Position numbers and translations under genes: made by a program. Shown here piece by piece: positions 1 to 5,370 of a stretch of 6,006 nucleotides of DNA. Position 1 is the first letter of the stretch. The number at the start of each line of letters is the position of its first letter. The DNA is from Clostridia bacterium (GTDB lineage: Bacteria; Bacillota; Clostridia; Oscillospirales; CAG-272), in assembly GCA_017518025.1 (NCBI GenBank), contig JAFWWR010000084.1, positions 1 to 6,006 on the forward strand. Reading direction: 5' to 3'. The notes beneath the pieces are model-generated. The model saw only the letters and a list, made by a program, of their open reading frames with translations. It was not told where the DNA came from and did no database searches.

Positions 1-108
1 GTAGTCCGGAAAGAATTTGATCGCGGACGGGGAGAGCATATCGAAGAAATCCTTGACCGCGACGGCGCGTGGGTCGGTTTTCTTCGGAAGCTGTTTTTTC
101 TTTTTCAC
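1..108 (-). CDS. VirB4-like conjugation ATPase, N-terminal 36 codons only (partial)
   Basis: This is the 5' end of a gene that leaves the window at base 1. The start is GTG at 108-106, preceded by a strong AAGGAGGG site at 120-113. It begins 12 nt after the stop of the upstream 192-aa gene. The visible peptide has a lysine-rich head (KKKKQLPKKTDPRAV) followed by VKDFFDMLSPSAIKFFPDY. I recall this kind of segment at the start of CD1110-type VirB4 ATPases of Tn1549-like elements, where it reads roughly D-ML-AP-S-A-I-K-F. VirB4 proteins are hexameric cytoplasmic ATPases that energise assembly of the conjugation channel and, with the coupling protein, DNA transfer. No Walker motif lies inside the window, so the function rests on the short N-terminal resemblance and on position directly after VirB6-, VirB3- and TraC-like genes. 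Confidence 0.7.
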   Translation of the reverse strand, partial: MKKKKQLPKKTDPRAVAVKDFFDMLSPSAIKFFPDY

Positions 109-112
109 AGAC

Positions 113-120
113 CCTCCTTA
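113..120 (-). promoter_or_regulatory. Ribosome binding site deciding the GTG start of the VirB4-like gene
   Basis: AAGGAGGG on the minus strand lies 4 nt upstream of GTG at 108-106, in the short gap after the upstream stop codon. No ATG in this frame is as well placed, so a GTG start is favoured. Confidence 0.7.
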
Positions 121-699
121 TCAATCGGGGATGAACCATTTCTCGACGACCGTTTCCCCGTCCGTGTCGTCGATCTGTCTGTCGGGTAATCCCACGCCGA
201 AATACCGGGACAGGATCCTCTTTACGTCGTCCCGCATCCCTCGTGTGCAGTCGAAGCCCTGTTCGTTGATGAGCTTTTCGATGCGGTTGAGGTTGGCGAA
301 GGACTGTTCGTCGGTCTCGTTCCTAAGCCGGACTACCATGAGGAATTCCCGCGCTGTGGACATCTGCAATTGGATGTCGTCGAGGAACCGGCTGTCCCGG
401 TCAAGCAATTCACGGATCTTCCGATTCGGCTCATTCTCCTGTCTTTCCTCAAGGTACAGCTTGTTTCCGTCGAAGTTTTCCCGCGCATCCATACAGACGA
501 TCTCGATGTCAGGCTGCGCAGACAGCAGCTGCATGAGCCGGTGGATTTTCTGCGCGATGCTGGCGCGGGAAAGAACACTGATGTTCGTGGGTTTTACGGT
601 GAAGTACACAAGCTCTCCCTGACCGTCCGTCATCAGCCCGTTTCGGGAGAACGCCCGGATGCCGAGGAAGTCCTGCGTGCTGACTTCATTTTTCTTCAT
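121..699 (-). CDS. TraC/VirB4 N-terminal-like conjugation protein, stand-alone (192 aa)
   Basis: This is a soluble-looking protein of 192 aa with no membrane segment or signal peptide. Visible features are STQDFLGIRAFSRNGL (7-22), a beta-rich YFTVKPTNISVLS stretch (32-44), a helix KIHRLMQLLS (51-60), IEIVCMDARENFD (65-77), and a charged helical part (85-125) ending in EFLMVVRLRN. This pattern resembles the N-terminal domain of TraC/VirB4-type ATPases, but there is no Walker A or B motif. The ATPase is encoded as a separate gene 12 nt downstream, so this is probably an accessory partner acting with VirB4 at the inner face of the channel. The start ATG at 699 overlaps the stop of the upstream PrgI-like gene (ATGA), with GGGAGG about 10 nt upstream, so translation is probably coupled. 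The family call is from memory. The role beyond 'T4SS component' is inference. Confidence 0.68.
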   Translation of the reverse strand: MKKNEVSTQDFLGIRAFSRNGLMTDGQGELVYFTVKPTNISVLSRASIAQKIHRLMQLLSAQPDIEIVCMDARENFDGNKLYLEERQENEPNRKIRELLDRDSRFLDDIQLQMSTAREFLMVVRLRNETDEQSFANLNRIEKLINEQGFDCTRGMRDDVKRILSRYFGVGLPDRQIDDTDGETVVEKWFIPD

Positions 700-1004
700 T
701 TATTCATGGCCTCCCTTCTGTCGTGTTCTCCGACGCTTTTCTCCTGCCAGTAGAATTCCTGCGTATCCGTCAGGAAGAACCGAACCGCCCGTTTCAGAAA
801 GTCCAGCACGCTCTGATCGTCCGCCCGGATCGTGAGAATGCCGAAAAGCATCGTCCCGACGAGCGGCAGATACAGGTGAATCTGCGTCAGGGCAAGGACG
901 GACAGGATCAGGGCAATGCCAAGGGCGGCAAGATCCTTCAGGCTCCACAGCCACAGCTTCGGTTCGGATTTGAGGTCTGCCGGATAGATATACTGTCTGC
1001 CCAT
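696..1004 (-). CDS. PrgI/VirB3-like small membrane protein of the transfer apparatus (102 aa)
   Basis: This 102-aa protein has a short cytoplasmic-looking head (MGRQYIYPADLKSEPKLW), two closely spaced hydrophobic segments (about 24-40 and 43-59, split by QIHLYLP), and a charged tail with FLKRAVRFFLTDTQEFYW (69-86). Size, topology and gene position between a TrbL-like and a VirB4-like gene match the PrgI/VirB3 class. These proteins sit in the inner membrane and dock the VirB4 ATPase to the channel. The ATG at 1004 shares one base with the TGA of the TrbL-like gene (TGATG), and AGGGGGTGA lies about 7 nt upstream. The 3' end overlaps the next start by 4 nt. Chain-coupled translation of the three genes is therefore likely. 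Sequence identity to named PrgI proteins is not obvious by eye, so the class is argued mainly from topology and context. Confidence 0.62.
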   Translation of the reverse strand: MGRQYIYPADLKSEPKLWLWSLKDLAALGIALILSVLALTQIHLYLPLVGTMLFGILTIRADDQSVLDFLKRAVRFFLTDTQEFYWQEKSVGEHDRREAMNK

Positions 1005-1936
1005 CAGCTCACCCCCTTTGCGATGGCTCTCGTCAGATTCACGACCGAAGTCGTCGTGTGGACCGCACTCATGATGTTGACCTTCATACCGGTGTCAAGG
1101 CCGAAGTTCTGTGCGATGCGTGGTACTTCATTGGCGGAGAGCATTACGCCGAGGCCGAGCAGAATGTTGGTCTGCCATGTCGCGAGTCCAAGGAACATGA
1201 GCGTCATCTGAAGGAATGCGGTCAGGCACAGGGCTGCTACCTGTTTGCACCAGGTGTAAAAGCCGTCCATGTGTCCCTTCGGCATCCCAAACATATACAG
1301 ACTGCCTACCGCGATCTGGATCAGCAGAATCCCGCCCCGCTTGATGTTTTGAAAGAATATCTTGACCACGCAGTATCCGAGAGCAGTCAGGAAGAAGAGA
1401 TCCAGCAGGTTTATCGTCGGAGTAGGCTGGAGCAGCAGAAGTACGTCATAGGCAAAAGCGCCTATGCTGTTGGTTGCCGCCATGTGTCCCGCCATCACCC
1501 CGGCAATATCGTGTGAGAATACGTTCTGGATCGTAATACAAAAGTTGTACAGCCGGATGGGTACGGTTGTAAACAGGGACACGGCAAGAAAAGAATAGAT
1601 GATGGGCAGGATCTGCGTTTTGATGTTGATCTGCCGCATGGACTGATACTCGATGGCGGTATCGAAGACCGCGATCACGAGTCCCGCCGCGAACAGCGCC
1701 CAGCCGAACAATGAGAACAGTCTAAGGAAAGATTGGATCCACGGCAGGTCAAAGAGTTCCGTCCCCATCCCTGCCATCATCGTGAAAAAGTCTCCGATGG
1801 CTGAGAAAAATGCCTCATAGACCCATTTGAGGAATACATCCCAGATGGTGCTTGTGACATTGTTCCATGCATCGGCAAGACCTGTGGTAATCGAATCACC
1901 GATCCCGGTCGTGAGATCGGAGATCCAGTCGAACAT
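1004..1936 (-). CDS. TrbL/VirB6-like polytopic conjugation protein (310 aa)
   Basis: This integral membrane protein probably forms the inner-membrane part of the DNA-transfer channel. Hydrophobic segments are visible at about 72-92, 108-128, 176-196, 202-217, 232-252 and 255-268, and an amphipathic N-terminus contains FLKWVYEAFFSAIGDFF. Motifs I recognise from TrbL-family proteins of Tn1549-like elements include DLPWIQSFLRLFSLFGWALFA, FDTAIEYQSMRQINIK (91-106), ALGYCVVKIFF (185-195), NIKRGGILLIQIAVGSLYMF (197-216), GLGVMLSANEVPRIAQ (261-276) and NIMSAVHTTT (287-296). The length is normal for this group, with no sign of damage. The start ATG at 1936 is preceded by GGAGGTGATT (1950-1941) with good spacing. 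A terminator-like hairpin lies just upstream of that site. The stop overlaps the start of the PrgI-like gene by one base. Confidence 0.87.
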   Translation of the reverse strand: MFDWISDLTTGIGDSITTGLADAWNNVTSTIWDVFLKWVYEAFFSAIGDFFTMMAGMGTELFDLPWIQSFLRLFSLFGWALFAAGLVIAVFDTAIEYQSMRQINIKTQILPIIYSFLAVSLFTTVPIRLYNFCITIQNVFSHDIAGVMAGHMAATNSIGAFAYDVLLLLQPTPTINLLDLFFLTALGYCVVKIFFQNIKRGGILLIQIAVGSLYMFGMPKGHMDGFYTWCKQVAALCLTAFLQMTLMFLGLATWQTNILLGLGVMLSANEVPRIAQNFGLDTGMKVNIMSAVHTTTSVVNLTRAIAKGVS

Positions 1937-1955
1937 ATAGAATCACCTCCCGCAG

Positions 1956-1979
1956 AAAAGGAGCGGACCGTACCGCTCC
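1956..1979 (-). terminator. Terminator-like hairpin in the leader of the TrbL-like gene
   Basis: On the minus strand GGAGCGG (1979-1973) pairs with CCGCTCC (1966-1960) across a 6-nt loop, and TTTT follows at 1959-1956. It lies 22 nt after the DUF6809-like stop and 6 nt before the ribosome site of the TrbL-like gene. The stem is fully paired and GC-rich but short, and the T-tract is only four long. It could be a weak terminator, an attenuator, or an mRNA-processing or stability hairpin. Confidence 0.45.
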
Positions 1980-2001
1980 CTTCCCGGTAGTATTGTTGAG
2001 T

Positions 2002-2262
2002 TTACTGCTTGAGGTTCGTCATCAACTCGATCCCGAACTTCACGCCTTGACGGAAAGCCTCGACGATAATGCCCTCATACTGATCCATCACATAGCCGAT
2101 CAGTTCCTCCACCTCCTTCAGCTGATCGGGCGGCAGTTTTCCGGCAAGGTCGTCGTAGGCTTTCTCGTGTTTCCGCTTGGCTTCAATATAGGCATCCGTA
2201 TCCGGGACAGCATCGCTCGGGCTGAAATCGTTGTACCAGAGCTGCTCCACAATGTTTCGCAT
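2002..2262 (-). CDS. DUF6809-like small protein (86 aa)
   Basis: The protein begins MRNIVEQLWYNDFSPSD, has an acidic/basic helical middle (DAYIEAKRKHEKAYDDLAGKL, 23-43; QLKEVEELIGYVMDQYEG, 47-64) and ends FRQGVKFGIELMTNLKQ. This layout (MRN-x2-E-x-L-[WY]-Y-[NG]...P at the start and [FY]-x2-G[FV]-[KR]-x-G near the end) resembles the DUF6809 family of short helical proteins common in Clostridia and their mobile elements. No biochemical function is known to me. The frame stays open far upstream, but a perfect AAGGAGGTGA (2280-2271) supports starting at ATG 2262, or less likely at ATG 2271, which overlaps that site. The gene lies between the cargo terminator and the TrbL-like gene. It is predicted to be soluble and mostly alpha-helical, and a role in transfer or its regulation is only inference. 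Confidence 0.68.
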   Translation of the reverse strand: MRNIVEQLWYNDFSPSDAVPDTDAYIEAKRKHEKAYDDLAGKLPPDQLKEVEELIGYVMDQYEGIIVEAFRQGVKFGIELMTNLKQ

Positions 2263-2270
2263 GGGTTTCA

Positions 2271-2280
2271 TCACCTCCTT
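2271..2280 (-). promoter_or_regulatory. Full-length Shine-Dalgarno site fixing the DUF6809-like start
   Basis: AAGGAGGTGA on the minus strand is a complete match to the 16S 3' end core. It is 8 nt upstream of ATG 2262 and overlaps the alternative ATG at 2271. This argues for the 86-aa product rather than a longer one. Confidence 0.7.
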
Positions 2281-2288
2281 CGGGGACA

Positions 2289-2305
2289 GTGCCACAGAAC
2301 GGCAC
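2289..2305 (-). other. Small inverted repeat upstream of the DUF6809-like gene
   Basis: GTGCC (2289-2293) and GGCAC (2301-2305) form a 5-bp stem with a 7-nt loop, a little upstream of the strong ribosome site. No T-tract follows. It could be an operator half-site pair or an mRNA hairpin, but it is short enough to be chance. Confidence 0.2.
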
Positions 2306-2357
2306 GGAAAGCCATCCCAAACACAGAATGTTATCAAAGAAGCATCGGACGGGACAC

Positions 2358-2391
2358 AAAAAAGAGGAACTGCTTTTGTCACAGCCCCTCT
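2358..2391 (-). terminator. Intrinsic terminator ending the hydrolase/phosphoesterase unit
   Basis: On the minus strand AGAGGGGCTG (2391-2382) pairs with CAGTTCCTCT (2372-2363). The stem is 10 bp with two G-T pairs, the loop is 9 nt, and the last stem base begins a run of six T (2363-2358). It starts 48 nt after the metallophosphoesterase stop and precedes the DUF6809-like gene. Outer bases can pair further (AAA/TTT, ACA/TGT after one mismatch). Confidence 0.75.
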
Positions 2392-2439
2392 GTTTGTGTT
2401 ATTCTGGTGTTTCTGCGTCCTCCATCAACGGTCTGCGCT

Positions 2440-3291
2440 TCACTTCAGGTCGATCATCACAAGCTCTGGCGGATTGTAAAAGCGAGGGATGCGGGTGGAT
2501 TCCCGCGCAAGCCCCCGGCTGACGATCATGACCGTGCCGTCCCGCTCATACTGTCCCCCGGCGAGTTCCGGGAAAAAGCCCTGATTCGGCGCGTAGAAGC
2601 CGTTGAGAAGTCCCGGAATCCGCCATTGCCCGCCGTGGGCATGTCCTGCGAGAACCAGATCAAACCCATTGTTGCAATAGAGGTCAAAAAGCTCCGGGCG
2701 GTGGGTCAGCAGGATCACGAATTTGTCAGGATCGATCCATTGAGAGAGTGTGGACAGTTCCGACAGAAATCCCTCCGGCGCGTACCCGATGAGGTTTCCC
2801 GTCCATTCGCACGGATCGTCCACGCCGCAGACAGTAAGCCTCAGTCCTCCGATCTCGATCTCTGCAGCAGTTCCACTCAGCCGAACGACTCCGTACCGGT
2901 CAAGGATCGCCATTTTCTTCTCGAACGCATCCTCTCCGCTCCAGTATTCATGATTCCCGGTGACGTAATAACAGGGAGCCATACCGCTGATCCCGGCAAG
3001 GAAAGCCGCCGTATTGTCGTCGGGCTGCTGATCGTCGAAGATGTCTCCCCCGAGCAGGATCACGTCCGGGTTCTGCTTGTCGATCGCGTTGATGAGCGTC
3101 TTCATCCCCTTGCCGTAGGAACAGGAGTGAAGATCGGTAACCAGAGCTAAACGGACCAATTGCTGACCGGAGCTGCATCCGGTCTCGACAGAGTAATGAC
3201 GCACAGTCAACCCGTTCCAAAAGCCGGGGAGGATAAGGCAAAGCAAAACGATACCCGCAGTCAGAAGTATCCGTTTTGATCGTTTTTGCAT
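2440..3291 (-). CDS. Membrane-anchored calcineurin-like metallophosphoesterase (283 aa)
   Basis: This is a two-metal phosphoesterase of the YaeI/YkuE-like type. The N-terminus (MQKRSKR followed by a hydrophobic stretch at 8-28) is a basic-flanked membrane anchor or uncleaved signal, placing the catalytic domain outside the membrane. The five metallophosphoesterase blocks are all present: D53-x-H55 (VTDLHS), GGD with D83, GNHE with N113 and H114, H197 in LLTHRPE, and H217-x-H219 in GHAHGGQ. The metal site therefore looks intact. YaeI-type relatives act on phosphodiesters or phosphomonoesters of lipids or cell-wall intermediates, but the substrate here cannot be read. The start at 3291 is chosen over an upstream in-frame ATG at 3387 because AGGGGG lies 5 nt upstream and the membrane segment then falls at the N-terminus. 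It follows the glycoside hydrolase by 174 nt with no clear promoter of its own, and an intrinsic terminator follows it. It is not a recognised conjugation gene. Confidence 0.85.
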   Translation of the reverse strand: MQKRSKRILLTAGIVLLCLILPGFWNGLTVRHYSVETGCSSGQQLVRLALVTDLHSCSYGKGMKTLINAIDKQNPDVILLGGDIFDDQQPDDNTAAFLAGISGMAPCYYVTGNHEYWSGEDAFEKKMAILDRYGVVRLSGTAAEIEIGGLRLTVCGVDDPCEWTGNLIGYAPEGFLSELSTLSQWIDPDKFVILLTHRPELFDLYCNNGFDLVLAGHAHGGQWRIPGLLNGFYAPNQGFFPELAGGQYERDGTVMIVSRGLARESTRIPRFYNPPELVMIDLK

Positions 3292-3303
3292 ATTTACCCC
3301 CTG

Positions 3304-3319
3304 TTCCGCTGTTTCGGAA
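3304..3319 (-). other. Short hairpin just before the metallophosphoesterase ribosome site
   Basis: On the minus strand TTCCG (3319-3315) pairs with CGGAA (3308-3304) across a 6-nt loop, ending about 4 nt before the AGGGGG site. There is no T-tract. It might affect translation or protect a processed mRNA end, but five base pairs can arise by chance. The rest of the 174-nt gap (3292-3465) shows no convincing promoter or RNA gene. Confidence 0.2.
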
Positions 3320-3465
3320 TCTATGGTCCTGTACCTCTTTATGCCCGCCGAACCGTGTGCCCGCTCGCTGAGGTGCTTCTCTCTCAAAGTGATTCTCTCA
3401 ACTTCTGTCTGCGGTCAATGTTGACAACCGATCAGGAGCGGCATCGCTGTTCGGCTGTGCGAAGG

Positions 3466-4917
3466 TTATTCCGTCCGTTCGGATGCAGCCGCCGGAATCT
3501 CCAGCACGGAAACAGCCCCGGGAGGAAGGAGGTATCGGTGCCCGTCCACCCGGCGCTCCACGACGTCAAAACATCCGGCACTATGCGGCGTGATTTCCTC
3601 CGCCGCGTCGTCCGGCGCGATTTCATATGCCGTCATCGTCCGCACGGGCATCCCGTCCTCCCGCTCAATCTCCAGCGTCAAAGGCCGGTTCATGTTCGGG
3701 TTGACTAAATGAAGCAGGATCGTTCCGTCTTCCTTTACGCTTGCCGTGACGTCCGCCTCGCACCCGCCGCAGATATCGACCGCATACTCTCCGCGGTGTT
3801 TCCCGAACAGCCGCATGACATGACCGACGGGCTGCAGGTAGGGCTTTCCGCTTCCGTGGGGCGTGGGAATCAGGATCGCGTTCACCTGCCAGCGGTTACC
3901 GAAGAAATCCGCCATCGTCGCAATGTCCAAGACGTCGCTGTGCCGGAAAATGACGTTGAGATTCCGCGCATAGGCGACCCCCGCCATCCACGAAGACAGG
4001 ACGTCGCAGCGATTCCTGCCCGGAAGCGCGAAATGTCCCTCGGTCATCGCGAGCCGCTTTCCGCTTGGCGCGACCTGCTTTTTCATTTCCCTGATTTTCG
4101 CGTCCAGCATGGCGGGAACGGACATGAGATGCTCCCATGTGCGCGAGGGATCGCGGCGGTATTCCGTATCGCGGAGGGGCGAATCCGGCAGAGCGGAACC
4201 GAAGTGATAATGAAAGGCAATGTGGCTGACGTCGCTCCCGACCGCTTCGCACATGGCGGGCGCCCATCCGCTGTCCCCCCACGCGATAAGGTTGACGTCC
4301 GGGTCGGCCTCCCGTGCGGCTTTGGCGAATCTCCGCGTCGTGTCCACAGCCTTCTCGAGAGCGTAGCCGTGTTTGTCGTAAGAGGTCTCGTTGCCGATCT
4401 GCCACCAGCGGACGCGATAAGGACCGGTATGATCATGACGGTTTCTCGCCGCGTCGTCGGGATCGTTGCAGTACCGCACCCATGCCGCGGCTTCCTCAGC
4501 GGTGCCGAATCGGTCTTCACCGTCCCTCGGATACGCCCATCGCATCCGCCCGTCCGATTCCATATTGAAAACGAGAAGGGGTTCTGCTCCCACGGCTCGG
4601 CAGAAGTCCACGATTTCCTTTGTCCCAACGTGATTTGAGTACAAGCCGTCCCAGCAGAGATTGAGCATCGGTTTCCGCTCGTTCATCGGACCGACGCCCT
4701 CGCGCCAGTGGTAATAGGAGGCGAAGCACCCGCCCCAGCGCACCATGCACGGAGCAAGGGAGCGGACGGTATCGAGAAGATCCTCGTGCCAACGTTCATG
4801 CAGAAAGTCCCATCCCGCGTCCACCGACGAATCGGTCGCTCCAAGCGGTTCCATGAACTGCATGGTGAGGTAGGGGGAAATCTTCCATTTTCTGCGGGCT
4901 GATACGGTGAGCTTCAT
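3466..4917 (-). CDS. GH51-like (clan GH-A) glycoside hydrolase, probable alpha-L-arabinofuranosidase, cytoplasmic (483 aa)
   Basis: The protein has a TIM-barrel glycosidase domain at about 15-355 and a beta-rich C-terminal domain at about 375-475. The GH51-type signature is visible at VRWGGCFASYYHWREGVGP (59-77), followed by NHVGTKEIVDFCRAVGAEPLLVFNM (95-119). WQIGNE (172-177) supplies the likely acid/base Glu177, and MTEGH (291-295) the likely nucleophile Glu293. The 116-residue spacing is close to that of characterised GH51 enzymes. FRHSDVLDIATMADFF (324-339) also matches the family layout. There is no signal peptide, so it should act in the cytoplasm on imported arabino-oligosaccharides or related furanosides. 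It diverges from standard GH51: the usual FIEHLG-type N-terminal strand is replaced by KISPYLTMQFMEPLGA, and the nucleophile context is TEGHF rather than DEW. Another substrate or a distinct subfamily is therefore possible. The start has GGAGG 8 nt upstream and its own strong promoter. It heads the cargo unit. Confidence 0.78.
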   Translation of the reverse strand: MKLTVSARRKWKISPYLTMQFMEPLGATDSSVDAGWDFLHERWHEDLLDTVRSLAPCMVRWGGCFASYYHWREGVGPMNERKPMLNLCWDGLYSNHVGTKEIVDFCRAVGAEPLLVFNMESDGRMRWAYPRDGEDRFGTAEEAAAWVRYCNDPDDAARNRHDHTGPYRVRWWQIGNETSYDKHGYALEKAVDTTRRFAKAAREADPDVNLIAWGDSGWAPAMCEAVGSDVSHIAFHYHFGSALPDSPLRDTEYRRDPSRTWEHLMSVPAMLDAKIREMKKQVAPSGKRLAMTEGHFALPGRNRCDVLSSWMAGVAYARNLNVIFRHSDVLDIATMADFFGNRWQVNAILIPTPHGSGKPYLQPVGHVMRLFGKHRGEYAVDICGGCEADVTASVKEDGTILLHLVNPNMNRPLTLEIEREDGMPVRTMTAYEIAPDDAAEEITPHSAGCFDVVERRVDGHRYLLPPGAVSVLEIPAAASERTE

Positions 4918-4947
4918 GGACTGATCCTCCGTTTATGGATATATCTC

Positions 4948-4977
4948 ATTATACCCCATCTCCCCGCCCGCGGTCAA
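4948..4977 (-). promoter_or_regulatory. Near-consensus sigma-70 promoter for the glycoside hydrolase unit
   Basis: On the minus strand the -35 box TTGACC (4977-4972) is separated by 18 nt from a perfect TATAAT -10 box (4953-4948). Transcription would start near 4941, about 25 nt before the GH start codon. Because the leader is short, there is little room for a riboswitch. No clear operator palindrome overlaps the boxes. Confidence 0.8.
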
Positions 4978-4987
4978 GTGGAATCTC

Positions 4988-5018
4988 AACCGCAGGCGAT
5001 GATGAGGCGCATCCGGTT
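4988..5018 (-). other. Imperfect inverted repeat at the junction of DUF3852 gene and cargo unit
   Basis: On the minus strand AACCG (5018-5014) pairs with CGGTT (4992-4988) and an inner GCG pairs with CGC, with a 3x3 internal loop and 9-nt apical loop. It spans the DUF3852 stop codon and is not followed by a T-tract, so it is not a good terminator. It may be chance. Confidence 0.2.
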
Positions 5019-5370
5019 ACATCCCGATGATACCCCAGATATACAGCGGGGCGGTCAGCGAGAAGACCAGCGTCGCAAACAGGATGGCCGCCGGTGCCCA
5101 CTCAAAGTGACCACGCTGACGATAATCCATATACGACATCGCGAGTTTGGCGAAGAAGAGAACCGCGAGGATCAGGTCGATCACGGGAAAGACGACGTTG
5201 TTCACCACGGTTTTGATCTGGACCTTAGCGGTGTCCCACGTTCCCTGAATCGCTCCCGCCACGTCGCCGGAACCGCCGCCGCCCGTCGCAAAGACGCTGA
5301 CCGCCATCACAGACAGCAGGATCATGCACATCAGCGCGGTGAGAATCGTTTTGAGTTTCTTGGTTTTCAT
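5017..5370 (-). CDS. DUF3852-type small secreted/membrane protein, VirB2-like (117 aa)
   Basis: The N-terminus (KTKKLK then a hydrophobic run to VSVFA, 1-28) is a good signal peptide or first membrane segment. It is followed by a glycine-rich linker (TGGGGSGD, 29-36), an amphipathic region (AGAIQGTWDTAKVQIKTVVNNV) and two membrane segments (about 60-79 and 94-115) separated by a short charged loop MDYRQRGHFEW. This matches the DUF3852 proteins I recall next to TrbL-like genes in Tn1549-like elements. Size and two-helix topology recall VirB2/TrbC pilin-type subunits, so a structural role in the transfer channel is likely but inferred. The ATG at 5370 overlaps the stop of the upstream DUF4406-like gene (ATGA). 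AAGGAGGTG lies at 5390-5382, 12 nt or more upstream, a rather long spacing that fits reinitiation after the overlapping stop. Confidence 0.78.
   Translation of the reverse strand: MKTKKLKTILTALMCMILLSVMAVSVFATGGGGSGDVAGAIQGTWDTAKVQIKTVVNNVVFPVIDLILAVLFFAKLAMSYMDYRQRGHFEWAPAAILFATLVFSLTAPLYIWGIIGM

Noticed and set aside
17..622. Plus-strand open frame (201 aa) near the left edge
   Set aside because: It is antisense to the TraC-like gene and crosses the VirB4 ribosome site; the Ser/Arg-rich sequence has no family resemblance.
2330..2359. Possible promoter for the DUF6809-like gene (TTGTGT, then GATAAC)
   Set aside because: Both boxes match the consensus poorly and overlap the T-tract of the terminator, so the support is too weak to list.
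2263..2382. N-terminal extension of the DUF6809-like protein to 2382
   Set aside because: The extension overlaps the terminator stem, and a perfect AAGGAGGTGA supports initiation at 2262.
1993..3150. Long plus-strand open frame (385 aa) opposite the DUF6809-like and metallophosphoesterase genes
   Set aside because: It is antisense to two genes with recognisable families and intact motifs, spans the intergenic terminator, has low-complexity composition and resembles no family. It is a by-product of GC-rich codon use.
3292..3387. N-terminal extension of the metallophosphoesterase to an upstream ATG at 3387
   Set aside because: No good ribosome site precedes 3387, the extra 32 residues are polar and unlike the family, and ATG 3291 has AGGGGG at ideal spacing directly before the membrane segment.
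3709..4638. Plus-strand open frame (309 aa) opposite the glycoside hydrolase
   Set aside because: It lies wholly antisense to a gene with clear catalytic motifs; composition is rich in Arg, Pro and His as expected of a shadow frame, and no domain is recognisable.
4918..5016. Riboswitch or other structured leader before the glycoside hydrolase
   Set aside because: The predicted transcription start leaves a leader of only about 25 nt, too short for a known riboswitch.
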